A stretch of 64,000 nt of DNA from NCBI RefSeq assembly GCF_934307085.1, contig NZ_CAKRCF010000002.1, positions 50,468 through 114,467 of the forward strand, in the 5' to 3' direction. Both the position numbers and the translations under genes were made by a program. The first letter of the stretch is position 1, and every line of letters starts with the position of its first letter. Below the pieces are notes generated by a model. It ran no database searches, was not told where the DNA came from, and worked only from the letters and a program-made list of their open reading frames with translations. Positions 1 through 9,408 of the stretch are shown piece by piece. The DNA is from an uncultured Anaerobutyricum sp. GTDB taxonomy: Bacteria > Bacillota > Clostridia > Lachnospirales > Lachnospiraceae.

Positions 1-13
1 AAAAAATCACAAT

Positions 14-787
14 TTATGCAAGTACATCTCGGATAATCTTGTTGAAATTATCTGCCTGCCATGCGGAACGTCCAATAAATAAGCCATCAATATGTTCCAT
101 CTTGCTCAGTCCTACTGCATTCTCCGGATTTACACTTCCTCCATATAAAACCGGAATTTCGTTCCCTGCCTCTTCTCCAAAGAGTTCAACTAATGTTTCT
201 CGGATGACGATGTGGATCTGCTCTGCATATTCCTTCGTTGCAGGCTTTCCGTTCACTCCAATCGCCCATACCGGTTCGTAAGCAATCCAAAGCTTTTCTG
301 TCTGTTCCTTCGTTACGCCGTAAAGCCCCTTCTTTAACTGGATACGGATAACCTCCTCTGAAATGCCGTAATCCTTCTGCTCTCCAGTTTCACCCACACA
401 TAAAAGCGTTGTAAAATTATGATTTAAGGCACATAAAACCTTTTTATTCTCTTCCTCGTCCGTTTCTCCAAGAACGTGTCGTCTCTCGGAATGTCCAATC
501 ATTACTAAGTCCGTTCCAACTTCCTGAAGCATCAGTGGAGAAATCTCTCCTGTGAACTGTCCCTGTTCCTCCCAGCCCATATTCTGTGCTCCGACCATCA
601 GAAGGTCTTTATCCTTTGTTTCATTCGCATCTCTCAGCGTTGTATAAGAAGGGATAACAAAGAGCTGTATGTCTTCTCGGCTGATATCCTTTGTCAGCTC
701 CTGCAGGCGAGAAATAAATTCTACAGTATCTTTGATTGTCTTATACATTTTGGTATTCGTACCAAAGTAAATTTTCTTTTTTTCCAT
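14..787 (-). CDS. tpiA: Triosephosphate isomerase
   Basis: Cytosolic TIM-barrel enzyme that interconverts dihydroxyacetone phosphate and glyceraldehyde 3-phosphate in glycolysis and gluconeogenesis. The 257-residue length is normal for the family. Substrate-binding N11 and K13 (GTNTKMYK), catalytic H99 in IGHSERR, catalytic E171 in AYEPVWAIG and the phosphate-binding YGGSVNPEN loop near residue 215 are all visible. The ATG is preceded by AGAAAGGGCGATATA, a good ribosome binding site. The gene ends 13 bases from the window edge, so any glycolytic partner downstream (such as a phosphoglycerate mutase) is out of view. Upstream lies 331 bp of non-coding DNA. Identification is secure. Confidence 0.97.
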   Translation of the reverse strand: MEKKKIYFGTNTKMYKTIKDTVEFISRLQELTKDISREDIQLFVIPSYTTLRDANETKDKDLLMVGAQNMGWEEQGQFTGEISPLMLQEVGTDLVMIGHSERRHVLGETDEEENKKVLCALNHNFTTLLCVGETGEQKDYGISEEVIRIQLKKGLYGVTKEQTEKLWIAYEPVWAIGVNGKPATKEYAEQIHIVIRETLVELFGEEAGNEIPVLYGGSVNPENAVGLSKMEHIDGLFIGRSAWQADNFNKIIRDVLA

Positions 788-803
788 TATATCGCCCTTT
801 CTA

Positions 804-880
804 GAACGTCTTTGAAAAAACGCTTTCTACAAAATGTGCATCACAATTTGCAAACCACCAAAATGATTTTCAAACACGCT
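804..880. repeat. Dispersed palindromic repeat, full copy
   Basis: About 77 bp bounded by imperfect inverted ends: GAACGTCTTTGAAAAA at the left, and ATTTTCAAACACGCT at the right, which reads AGCGTGTTTGAAAAT on the other strand. It aligns along its whole length with 61326-61398 (shared GCTTTCT-CAAA-TG and AAATGATTTT blocks). Shorter single-end copies occur elsewhere in the window. The form suggests a small non-autonomous element, but no mobility is shown. Confidence 0.6.
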
Positions 881-1051
881 ATAATGCAAATATTTTCACT
901 TTAAACAACAACACCTTGTTATTTTAGCATATATTTTCATTTTTACCTATCGTAATTTTTGGTAATATAGCCTACATTTTTTTGTTCTGAAAAAGAAACA
1001 AACCTCAAGAAAATACAAGGGCGTTATTTGTTTAATTTGGAAAAGCAGATG

Positions 1052-1103
1052 AAACCAGAAAGAGCAGAATATTACATCTGAAATATTCTGCTCTTTCTGG
1101 TTT
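1052..1103 (-). terminator. Hairpin terminator of the trigger-factor-like lipoprotein gene
   Basis: A perfect 22-bp inverted repeat (1052-1073 against 1082-1103) with an 8-base loop lies 16 bases past the stop codon of the 1119-2225 gene. The U tract on the minus strand is short (CTTTTCC). The plus strand has TTTCTGTTTTTT, so the hairpin could also work from the other side. Confidence 0.75.
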
Positions 1104-1118
1104 CTGTTTTTTATCCTA

Positions 1119-2225
1119 CTATTTTGCTTCTTTTATTGTCGTGTCCTTCATTAAAGCATCCATAAGTTTATTGTACTGTAATTCAGAACGAATCTGCGTT
1201 TCAGACATGGCTGCGAGGACTTCTTTTTTGTTTTCGTAGCCTAATTCGTCGATATAATACTGAATTTCCTTGTCTACGTCGGCATCTGTTACTTCGATAT
1301 TGTTTTCTTTTAAGAGTAAGTCCTGTACGCACTGTTTTTTAAGATTCTCTTTGGCGTAGTCTTCGAGGGACATCTCATAATACTGCTGAATAAAATCGCT
1401 TACGCTCATTCCAAAGTATTCTGCCATTTCTTTATTCTCTGCCTTGATATTCTTTACTTCCTGCTTGATATCTGACTCAGAAAATTCTTTAAGCTGTGTG
1501 GCATTGTCCATAATTTTGTTCCAGAGTGTTTCCTGATTGGTTTGTTCTGCCTCTGACTTCTTATCACTTATAAGGTCACTTTTTACCTGCTTTTTATATT
1601 CTTTTACAGTCTTATAGTCTGTATTTTTCTTGATAAAAGCATCATTAATTTCAGGAACAACTTCTTTTTCAATCATATTGATAGAAATGTCCATCTCACA
1701 CTTTTTGCCTGCCATTGACGTATCATCGTAATCTTCTGGGAAAGTAAATTCTACTTTTACAGTATCGCCAACTTTTGCTCCAACAAGTTTTTCGTCCACA
1801 TCTACATTCTCATCTACATTCAGACTTCCATCTCCTAAATGAATATCTATATTACTGTCAGAGTAGTCATCGCTTTTCTTCCCATCAATCGTTAATGTAT
1901 AATCTACATTCAGATAATCATCCTTCTGAACGGTATCACGATTCTTCACTTCTTTATATTCTATATAATCCTGTGCGAGCTCATTCACCTTGTCCTCAAT
2001 TTCCTGAGTTGTTACTTTGGTGGATGCTCCCTTAATCGTAAGCCCCTTATACTGCCCCAGTTTCACATATTCTGACGCATTAAGTTCTACTGGGATTGTC
2101 TGTACTACCGTTGCCTCTGTCGTTGTTTCCGCTGCTTTTTTACTAGACTTTGACGTTGCACATCCACCTAACATACAAACGGATGCAATCACTGCTGTTG
2201 CGATAAATATTTTTTTCTTTATCAT
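1119..2225 (-). CDS. Trigger-factor-like peptidyl-prolyl isomerase lipoprotein
   Basis: The 368-residue protein starts with a lipoprotein signal peptide: a KKK charge, a hydrophobic stretch, and a lipobox ending LGGC at about residue 22. It should therefore be anchored on the outer face of the membrane. Residues about 90-190 resemble the FKBP/PPIase domain of trigger factor (DDYLNVDYTLTIDGK, then GAKVGDTVKVEFTFPEDY). Residues about 190-365 are helical and charged, like the trigger factor C-terminal cradle. The ribosome-binding N-terminal domain is replaced by the lipoprotein leader. The likely role is folding of exported proteins, as for PrsA, although the parvulin fold is absent. AGAGGAG lies 7 bases before the ATG. 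The gene stands alone. The family assignment is by eye. Confidence 0.8.
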   Translation of the reverse strand: MIKKKIFIATAVIASVCMLGGCATSKSSKKAAETTTEATVVQTIPVELNASEYVKLGQYKGLTIKGASTKVTTQEIEDKVNELAQDYIEYKEVKNRDTVQKDDYLNVDYTLTIDGKKSDDYSDSNIDIHLGDGSLNVDENVDVDEKLVGAKVGDTVKVEFTFPEDYDDTSMAGKKCEMDISINMIEKEVVPEINDAFIKKNTDYKTVKEYKKQVKSDLISDKKSEAEQTNQETLWNKIMDNATQLKEFSESDIKQEVKNIKAENKEMAEYFGMSVSDFIQQYYEMSLEDYAKENLKKQCVQDLLLKENNIEVTDADVDKEIQYYIDELGYENKKEVLAAMSETQIRSELQYNKLMDALMKDTTIKEAK

Positions 2226-2599
2226 AGAAATCTCCTCTTTATTATTTCAATCCATAATCGGTAATTCACCGAATCTGAATCTTCAGATATGACTAATTAG
2301 TACCAACGTATAGGATTCCTTATATTATTGTGTTAAATCTTTCCATTTTTTTGAGTTACCACACCTATTTTATACTTTAACATCAATTACGTATTTTCAC
2401 CATTCATTTCACAGAATCTACATATATTTCTTTTTTCTGTCTATTTTACGATTTGGTCATTATTTTTACGGACTGTCAAATTGCCCTGGCATAGCTACAT
2501 TAACTGACTGTCGACAAAATATAGTGCAGGACGTACACGTACAGATTGCTTTTTAATTTTTCAAACATATTTTAATTTTAGAAAGACACTTTTACAAAT
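2226..2599. other. Intergenic region, nothing definite
   Basis: 374 bp of AT-rich DNA between two minus-strand genes. Near 2255-2290 there are two small self-complementary stretches (CGGTAATTCACCG and TCTGAATCTTCAGA) in the leader of the lipoprotein gene. No RNA gene, repeat or ORF can be supported here. Confidence 0.5.
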
Positions 2600-4300
2600 C
2601 TAGCGAACTATTTTTGCACTTCTATAACGGCTAAGACAAGCATACAACTCCTGTTTTCTTGGTAAAACAGGATGTCCGGCAGAATAACTTGCTGGTATTA
2701 CCGCTCCCATTCCCCGTTCCTCTATCATTGTATACATTCTTTCTATCAAATGCTGAATATCCTCTTGGACTTTTACATTATCAAGAATCCAATTCATCAT
2801 ATAAGCAAGTGCTGTTGTCTGTCCACTTTCCTCAATCTGTTCTAAATATCGAACATCAATTGCCTCTCTATCAATCAGAACAGTATCTGTTCCCATTGAT
2901 TTTATTTTCCGTCTGCCCGGTTTCTCCGGTTTTAATTTTCTGGAAAATATCGGTACTACAATCTCATTTTCTGCGTACTGCCCTGCAATTCCACATTCTT
3001 CACAAATTGTTTTTGCTTCTCTCGTCACATCTTTTACCTTATAATGATCCATCTGTAAGACAAAATCTGCCACAGATAGATAATCTCCAGAACTACCTAC
3101 TACAATAATAAAAGAAATCCCCAGTGTTTTATAAATTCCTCTTATATGGCGGAGCAATGTTGTGATTGGTTCTTTTTCGTCAGCTACTAATCGTGCCATC
3201 ACTTTATCACGAATCATAAAGTTTGTTGCAGAAGTGTCTTCATCTAACAGTAAAAGTCCTGCTCCCGACTCAACTGCTTCAATAAGATTAGCTGCCTGAG
3301 AGGTACTTCCACTGGCATTCTCAGAAGAAAAATCTGAGGTATCCTGTCCTGCTGGAAGATGGTTGATAAACATAGATATATCTGTGTGCAGCACACTTCT
3401 TCCGTCCTCTGCCCGAATCTTCATTCCACTATTATCCGCCACAACATACTCTCTTCCATCTCCGGAAATATGATTGTATACACCTTGCTCTAATGCTTTT
3501 AACAATGTAGATTTTCCGTGATAACCACCACCGACAATGACCGTGATTCCCTCTGGAATCCCCATTCCAGTAAGCTTTCCCTTATGCGGCAGTTCCACCT
3601 CTATTCTCATAGATCCCGGAGAAACAAATGGTACTGCACTTCGCATCGGCCTGTCGGAAACACCACTCTCTCTTGGCAAAATAGCTCCATCTGCAACAAA
3701 AGCTGTAAGATTTCTCTTCTTTAATTCTTCCCGAAGAGTTTTCTGGTCATCGGCAAGAAAAATCGCCTGCTCCAGATACTTTTTATTTTTTGTATCCCAA
3801 TTATGATAAAAAAGGGTATTCTCTGCTAATTGTGGCAAAATATCAAATACTAGCTTCTGCATTTCTTTTGCCATAATCGTTCTTCCTTTTGCGGGAAATC
3901 CCATCTCAAAACGAAATTCCATTTTTTCTTTGGAAAAAACAACCGCAATTCTTTCCTGTACTGTCTGGTTTGCCGGACAGGTTGTAATTTTTCCGCTTTT
4001 ACCAGAACCCATAAATCCTTTATCAATCTGTCTTAACTCATACAAAAATCTTCTCAGTACCTGATCTTCTAACGTTAATCGGCGATGCTTTTCCTGATAA
4101 TATTCCTGTGGAAATCCATGTCTGTCTCTCTTCACCTCAAAATGAAGTCTGGATGGCGAAGCAAATGGATCTCCCTGTACATGATCAATATACAAAATAT
4201 AATTTCCAAAGCTGTAACTGCCGCCAATCGTCTTATACATTCCATAACTTTTATGGTCGATTTTTATGAGCTCTTTTTTTAAATCTTCTTTATTTTTCAT
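2600..4300 (-). CDS. ABC-class P-loop ATPase (PF09818-like)
   Basis: A 566-residue soluble protein of the bacterial family described as predicted ATPases of the ABC class. A Walker A motif GGGYHGKSTLL lies near residue 255 and a Walker B-like LLLLDEDTSATNFM near residue 350. The residues around it (RDKVMARLV, then FIIVVGSSGDYL) are typical of that family. There are no membrane segments and no transport partner nearby, so it is not a transporter subunit. The N-terminal 200 residues are the family's own domain. Cellular role unknown. It is flanked by non-coding DNA on both sides and appears monocistronic. Confidence 0.85.
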   Translation of the reverse strand: MKNKEDLKKELIKIDHKSYGMYKTIGGSYSFGNYILYIDHVQGDPFASPSRLHFEVKRDRHGFPQEYYQEKHRRLTLEDQVLRRFLYELRQIDKGFMGSGKSGKITTCPANQTVQERIAVVFSKEKMEFRFEMGFPAKGRTIMAKEMQKLVFDILPQLAENTLFYHNWDTKNKKYLEQAIFLADDQKTLREELKKRNLTAFVADGAILPRESGVSDRPMRSAVPFVSPGSMRIEVELPHKGKLTGMGIPEGITVIVGGGYHGKSTLLKALEQGVYNHISGDGREYVVADNSGMKIRAEDGRSVLHTDISMFINHLPAGQDTSDFSSENASGSTSQAANLIEAVESGAGLLLLDEDTSATNFMIRDKVMARLVADEKEPITTLLRHIRGIYKTLGISFIIVVGSSGDYLSVADFVLQMDHYKVKDVTREAKTICEECGIAGQYAENEIVVPIFSRKLKPEKPGRRKIKSMGTDTVLIDREAIDVRYLEQIEESGQTTALAYMMNWILDNVKVQEDIQHLIERMYTMIEERGMGAVIPASYSAGHPVLPRKQELYACLSRYRSAKIVR

Positions 4301-4481
4301 TTTTCCTTATTTTGCTTTCCCAGTTAATCCTTTAATGCCTTTTTGATACAATAAGTTTTTAATTTCATAATGTGACATCTTCTTTTATTTTTGTTTTTTA
4401 CAAACTATTACATTAATCTTGTTCTTTATAAAAAATTGTACACATGTCTATTATTCAATCATCACTATAATCTATCCACTT

Positions 4482-6101
4482 TTATAACTCACTCGATTTA
4501 AAGAAATAAAAATACTGAGATTCCAACGCTCCGGATAAAAGTCGATTGACTCCAATCCAGTCCCCAAATGCTGATGTTGCACGTTTTGGTAAATAATTAG
4601 AATCTAATAAAAGATATTTCTTCGTCTTTTTATTATAATCAGAAATGGAAACATAATGTCCCTGCACATGAACAATAGCCGTATCTCCTGCTTTTAACTT
4701 CTTCTTCAGCACATCAATACTTCCACTTGCCCCATCCCATGCAAAGCCATATTTTTGTCCATATTTCTTCGCCGCTGCTTTAAATATTCCATCATCGGTT
4801 CCACTTCCCACGATACGATAATTCTTTTCCACCGCATAATTGGCAAGTTCCATCACATCCATATACTGACCACCCAACGCATAAACCGCATTCACTGTCG
4901 CAAGGATTCCGCATCCTGCCGTTCCCATACAGCCTCCGCCACCATATGGAGTCGCACACCATTCTGGGTCATACTGGGTAAATACAAATGGTTTCTTAGA
5001 GTTACTCATTTTCTGTACTGCATGAATTCTCCAGTGGGTTTCCTGCGTGCTTCTGGACTTTTCTAAGGTAAATGCCGTTTCAAAATTGTCCTTTTGTTGT
5101 GCATTTTCCGATGAAGTATCTATCTGAGTTTCTCCACCGTTATTTGTATCCTCTGTTTTTGTGCTATTTTTTTCCGATGTAGTTGCTTGAGTATCTCCGC
5201 TATTAGTTGCCGCTTCTCCAACCGCAGGCTGTGCAAGAAAATACTTACTTTTCACATTCTGAATAGAAAATGCTCCGTTTAATCGCTGTAACTGAAACAA
5301 CCCATAGGTTTTATCTGGGTGCTCTGTCCAGCAAATAGTATACTTTCCTGTTTTACCTTTTTCAGCTTTTTTGTCTGCCTTCTTAAAAATTACCGCAAGA
5401 TATTTTTCAATTTGAACATTTTGAATATAATACTGATTCTTTGTCGTATGCATTATCTTAAATGTATACTCAGGATAAGATTCCATCGTTGTCTGCTTTT
5501 TACTTCCCCCGTTTTTATCATCCTGATATCCACATCTAAATTTATAAATACCATCAGATAATATTTGTTTTTCACGCCCGTCATATAAAAGCGTATTAGA
5601 AAATGCACCTGCTGTCATCCAGCCAATCTCATAATGGTCGTTTTTATCACAGATAACCTGCCGATCCCCATCTACTTTGCTGATAACAATAATGCCGCTG
5701 TATTTTTTTATCGTTGTCTGTACTTTAGAAAAGCTTCTGTTTGTATAAATATGCATTCCATCTCGGACAGTCGCATACACATTTTTATACTTTGGATTTA
5801 CAACAAAAGTACTCAGCGAAAACCAACCTGCACCAGTGTTTTTCCCACTCTTATAATTTCCGTAAATACTATTTTTACTTACTTTATATGCTTCTATCGT
5901 AAGATTATTTCCCATTATCTCTTCTTTTTTATTCTTTAAGTTCTCATCCTTGTAAACTATAACTTTTCCATCCTGTATCGATGTAGCTGTCACTGGCTTT
6001 TGCTCCATATCGTAAGGAAATGCCGCATCTGCCTTTTTTTCAACACAAAGCAACACCACTATACAAAATAAAGAAGCAAAAACAATTCTTTTTATATTCA
6101 T
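4482..6101 (-). CDS. Secreted ricin-like and C39-like peptidase protein
   Basis: The start is placed at 6101, not the upstream ATG at 6152, because GAGGATGTTTTT precedes it and a clean signal peptide follows (MNIKRIVFASLFCIVVLL, cut after KKADA). Residues about 35-190 look like SH3-type repeats. About 190-300 resembles a beta-trefoil (FQLQRLNGAFSIQNVKSKYFLA), followed by a Thr/Ser/Asn/Glu-rich linker. The C-terminal 170 residues are a C39-like papain fold: FTQYDPEWC, the probable nucleophile in GTAGCGILATVNAVY, the His in HVQGHYVSIS and LLLDSN. It is a probable extracellular cysteine peptidase or amidase; the substrate is unknown. Degenerate 47-bp repeats lie just upstream. Confidence 0.75.
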   Translation of the reverse strand: MNIKRIVFASLFCIVVLLCVEKKADAAFPYDMEQKPVTATSIQDGKVIVYKDENLKNKKEEIMGNNLTIEAYKVSKNSIYGNYKSGKNTGAGWFSLSTFVVNPKYKNVYATVRDGMHIYTNRSFSKVQTTIKKYSGIIVISKVDGDRQVICDKNDHYEIGWMTAGAFSNTLLYDGREKQILSDGIYKFRCGYQDDKNGGSKKQTTMESYPEYTFKIMHTTKNQYYIQNVQIEKYLAVIFKKADKKAEKGKTGKYTICWTEHPDKTYGLFQLQRLNGAFSIQNVKSKYFLAQPAVGEAATNSGDTQATTSEKNSTKTEDTNNGGETQIDTSSENAQQKDNFETAFTLEKSRSTQETHWRIHAVQKMSNSKKPFVFTQYDPEWCATPYGGGGCMGTAGCGILATVNAVYALGGQYMDVMELANYAVEKNYRIVGSGTDDGIFKAAAKKYGQKYGFAWDGASGSIDVLKKKLKAGDTAIVHVQGHYVSISDYNKKTKKYLLLDSNYLPKRATSAFGDWIGVNRLLSGALESQYFYFFKSSEL

Positions 6102-6127
6102 AAAAACATCCTCATTCTTTATAAACA

Positions 6128-6320
6128 ATATCCTGCTATTTTTTATTATCAATTAATTCAAGAATGCCCCGATATTATTCTGCTATCTTCCATTATCGAT
6201 TAAATACATTCTTAACAGATATTATCCTACTAGCCTCCATTATCAATTGAATACATTCTTAACAGATACTATTCCACTAGCCTTCATTACCAAATAGATT
6301 TCTTAATAACAGACCAAATT
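6128..6320. repeat. Degenerate 47-bp tandem repeat upstream of the C39-like gene
   Basis: About four copies of a roughly 47-bp unit. The best pair shares AATACATTCTTAACAGATA at 6203 and 6250, exactly 47 bases apart. Each unit also has an ATT-CTRCTAKC-TCCATTATC block; the first and last copies are weaker. The array is AT-rich, non-coding and directly upstream of the 6101 start, so it probably contains that gene's promoter region. Confidence 0.65.
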
Positions 6321-6384
6321 CCATTATTTATTATTCAATAACTATATTAATATTTCATTAGCAATAGGTAATATCCTTACATTT

Positions 6385-8547
6385 CTATAATTTCAGATTC
6401 GCAAGTGCATCTGCTAAAGCATTGTTCAGTGGCTGTTTCTCTTCTTTTTTCATCTTCTTCATATAATTTGCCACATCTTTCTTTGAAACACCTGCTCCCT
6501 CTTTTTTACGGCGATTTTCAAATGCCTGCATAGATTCTTTATGTCCGCAGGAACAGACAAACTTCTGCTTATCCTTCGCACCGATAAGCTCCATCTTTTT
6601 ATGGCAAACCGGACAGCGTGCATTGGTCAGTCTTGAAATGCGTTCTTTATATCCACATTCTCTATCTTGACAAACGTAAAGCTTTCCCTGCTTTCCATTT
6701 ACCAAAAGAAGTTTTTTTCCACACGCTGGACAGATCTTATTGGTCAGATTATCATGACGGAATGTTCCTGTTCCATTCTGAATCTGCTTCATTAGTTCTT
6801 TTGTATACATTTCAATCTCACGCATAAACTTTCGGTCGCTTGCTTTTCCTTTTGCAATTGCAGATAATCTTGACTCCCATTCTGCGGTAAGTTCCGGCTT
6901 TTTTAAATCTTCCGGTACAAGAGATAAAAGCTGTTTTGCCTTACTTGTAATAAAGATTTCATTTTCCCTCTTTTCAATGAGATAACTGCCAAAAAGTTTG
7001 TCGATAATATCCGCTCTTGTCGCAACCGTTCCAAGTCCTCCCGTTTCCTGTAATGTCTTAGCCGCCTTCGCATCTTTTTGCTGCATATATTTAACTGGAT
7101 TCTCCATCGCTTTTAACAGAGTTCCTTCCGTAAATCTTGCCGGGGGAGTTGTCTTTCCTTCTGTCTTTTTCAAAGAAAAATTCTTGATTACCTCGCCTTC
7201 TTTTAAAACAGGGAATTCTTTGCCACCTTCATCTCCTTCGGGTATTGTAACTTCTTTATATCCCCTGTTTAATGGTACATTTCCCTCTGAAAAAAATATC
7301 TCACCCTCACATTCCAGTGTAATTTTGGTCTGTTCATATTCATATGGTGGATATAATACTGCAAGAAATCTCCGTACAACTAAATCAAAAATCTTTCTCT
7401 CATCTACAGAAAGCTGTGCTAAAATCACCGGCTGCTCTGTTGGAATAATTGCATGATGATCGGAAACCTTCTGATTATTTACAAAAGATTTTTTAGGCGT
7501 AATTTTTCCTTTTAATACTGTATTAGTAAAACTTCTGTATGGACCAACTGCAATCGCTTCTACACGTTCCCTCAATGTTTCTGCCACATCTGTTGTAAGA
7601 TAACGAGAATCTGTTCTAGGATATGTCAGTACTTTATGATGTTCGTAAAGATTCTGCATAATGTTTAGGGTTTGCTTTGCTGAAAAACCAAATCTTTGAT
7701 TTGCATCTCTTGAAAGATCTGTTAAGTCATACAATCCTTCTGGCTGTGAAGTCTTCTTCATCTTTTTCACCTCAGTAATCACTGCTGGCTTTCCAGAAAT
7801 CTTTCTATAGATCTCTTCATTTTTCTCTCTGGAAAATGTTGCAGCACTTCCTGACTTTTTATCTTTCCACGTAAAAGTAACTCCTTTCCCTGTAAGCTGA
7901 AGTCCATAATAAGATTTTGGTGTAAAATGTCTGATTTCATCTTCCCTTGCGGCAATCATCGCAAGGGTCGGTGTCTGCACTCGTCCACAGGACAACTGTG
8001 CATTATATTTACAGGTTAATGCTCTTGTTGCATTAATTCCTACTAGCCAGTCTGATTCTGCTCTTGCTGTTGCTGCATGATAAAGATTCTCATACTCTTT
8101 TGCACTCTTAAGGTGTGCAAATCCCTCACGAATTGCCTTATCCGTCACAGAGGAAATCCATAACCTTTTTAATGGCTTTTTATTTCCTGCCTTTTCCAGA
8201 ATCCATCTTGCAACCAGTTCTCCCTCACGGCCGGCGTCCGTTGCAATGATAACCTCTCCAACATCTTTTCTGTCAATCAGAGACTTCACTGCCTGAAACT
8301 GCCCTCTTGTCTTCGGGATAACTACAAGTTTAAAACGTTCCGGCATCATTGGAAGATCTTCCATTTTCCACGTCTTTAACTTTTTATCATAACCTTCCGG
8401 GTCTGCTAACGTTACCAGATGTCCCAATCCCCATGTAATAATATATTCATTTCCTTCAATATATTTCCTACTCTGCTGCTTACAGCCAAGCACACGGGCT
8501 ATATCACGCCCAACAGATGGCTTTTCTGCTATTACTAATTTTTTCAT
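6385..8547 (-). CDS. topB: DNA topoisomerase III (type IA)
   Basis: Single-strand passing topoisomerase that relaxes and decatenates DNA. The 720 residues hold a Toprim domain (E8 in IAEKPSVGRD, TDAGREGEL at 103-111), the catalytic tyrosine Y309 in TYPRTDSRYL followed by R311, and the CGRVQTPTL motif near residue 188. At the C-terminus are two four-Cys zinc ribbons (CPACGKK with CQDRECGY, and CPVCHKK with CSCGHK) and then a basic tail. The zinc ribbons and the TopB-type core fit topoisomerase III better than TopA. GGAG precedes the ATG. In Firmicutes close relatives can sit on mobile elements, but nothing mobile is adjacent here. Confidence 0.93.
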   Translation of the reverse strand: MKKLVIAEKPSVGRDIARVLGCKQQSRKYIEGNEYIITWGLGHLVTLADPEGYDKKLKTWKMEDLPMMPERFKLVVIPKTRGQFQAVKSLIDRKDVGEVIIATDAGREGELVARWILEKAGNKKPLKRLWISSVTDKAIREGFAHLKSAKEYENLYHAATARAESDWLVGINATRALTCKYNAQLSCGRVQTPTLAMIAAREDEIRHFTPKSYYGLQLTGKGVTFTWKDKKSGSAATFSREKNEEIYRKISGKPAVITEVKKMKKTSQPEGLYDLTDLSRDANQRFGFSAKQTLNIMQNLYEHHKVLTYPRTDSRYLTTDVAETLRERVEAIAVGPYRSFTNTVLKGKITPKKSFVNNQKVSDHHAIIPTEQPVILAQLSVDERKIFDLVVRRFLAVLYPPYEYEQTKITLECEGEIFFSEGNVPLNRGYKEVTIPEGDEGGKEFPVLKEGEVIKNFSLKKTEGKTTPPARFTEGTLLKAMENPVKYMQQKDAKAAKTLQETGGLGTVATRADIIDKLFGSYLIEKRENEIFITSKAKQLLSLVPEDLKKPELTAEWESRLSAIAKGKASDRKFMREIEMYTKELMKQIQNGTGTFRHDNLTNKICPACGKKLLLVNGKQGKLYVCQDRECGYKERISRLTNARCPVCHKKMELIGAKDKQKFVCSCGHKESMQAFENRRKKEGAGVSKKDVANYMKKMKKEEKQPLNNALADALANLKL

Positions 8548-8606
8548 TTAGATAGTCTCCATTTTCTTTACAAAATAATAACGTTGATTTTTAGTATAAC
8601 ATACAA

Positions 8607-9212
8607 TTAGAATTCAACATATTTTTTGAGACCGTCAACAATTGTCTGATACCCATCAACCTCCACTGCCGCAATCCCCAACTCACGGGCTGCTTCGCAA
8701 TTTTCTTTACGGTCATCGAAAAAGACTGCATCTGCCGGGTCGATATCATACTTGTTAAGAAGTGTCTCATATATATCTGCATCTGGTTTCATCTGCTGCA
8801 CTCTGGCAGAAATGATTCCTCCATCGACATAATTGAGGAATGCAAAAAGTTCTTTATCAAGGGAAAACAAGCGCTTTCCGTAGTTGGATAATATGTAGAT
8901 TTTGCACCCTGCGTCACGAAGTGTCTTTAATAATTCTTCGGAATAATCAAATGGTGCACATACATTTTTAAAGTTCTCCGGTTGCCAGATTGTATCAATA
9001 GCTTCAGAAACTTCCGGTGCTTTTTCTTTCATTGCGGTGATGATTTTCCCATCTTCCCACTCACCACGGTCAAATTCCTGCCATAATGGGTCTTCAAATA
9101 CTGCCTGTCCAATTTTTTCTGCTTCTGCTCCTTCGTATCCTAAATCTTTGATGAGTTCTTTCCAACGAAAGTCTACTAATACCATTCCCATATCAAAAAT
9201 TACTGTTTTCAT
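8607..9212 (-). CDS. HAD-superfamily phosphatase (YihX-like)
   Basis: A 201-residue haloacid dehalogenase fold enzyme. Motif I is FDMGMVLVDF, so the second Asp of the usual DxD is Gly, as in YihX-like and related HAD members that often act on sugar phosphates. Motif II is ILSNYGKR, motif III is MKPDADIYE, and motif IV is FFDDRKENCEAA. A helical cap lies between motifs I and II. The substrate cannot be predicted; alpha-glucose-1-phosphatase activity is one possibility. It lies 59 bases upstream of topB on the same strand and may be cotranscribed with it. Confidence 0.85.
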   Translation of the reverse strand: MKTVIFDMGMVLVDFRWKELIKDLGYEGAEAEKIGQAVFEDPLWQEFDRGEWEDGKIITAMKEKAPEVSEAIDTIWQPENFKNVCAPFDYSEELLKTLRDAGCKIYILSNYGKRLFSLDKELFAFLNYVDGGIISARVQQMKPDADIYETLLNKYDIDPADAVFFDDRKENCEAARELGIAAVEVDGYQTIVDGLKKYVEF

Positions 9213-9288
9213 TCTTTTTCTCCTTATTCATTTTCATTAAGTCTATAATCATTAAAACAATCTACAAACTTATTTCTTATTCTTTCCT

Positions 9289-9311
9289 GAGCGTGTTTGA
9301 AAAATGCTTTC
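9289..9311 (+). repeat. Dispersed repeat, single end
   Basis: This position reads GAGCGTGTTTGAAAAATGC then TTTC, the consensus left end of the dispersed repeat (compare 804-880 and 61326-61398). No matching right end is visible within 100 bases, so it is a partial copy. Confidence 0.6.
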
Positions 9312-9408
9312 TTCTTATGTTCTTAATATTACTTAGATTCTTTATTTATACTCTTTATAATGATTCTATAAAACAGCAGAAATTTTATGAAATACTATAT
9401 GTTTACTA

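Larger units (their letters stand above)
788..1118. other. Intergenic region with palindromic repeat and hairpin
   Basis: There is no gene in these 331 bp. It holds a dispersed palindromic repeat copy (804-880), close to the tpiA start and so probably in or beside its leader, and a strong hairpin (1052-1103) that ends the neighbouring minus-strand lipoprotein gene. The tpiA promoter must lie here, but no hexamer pair stands out clearly. Confidence 0.6.
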
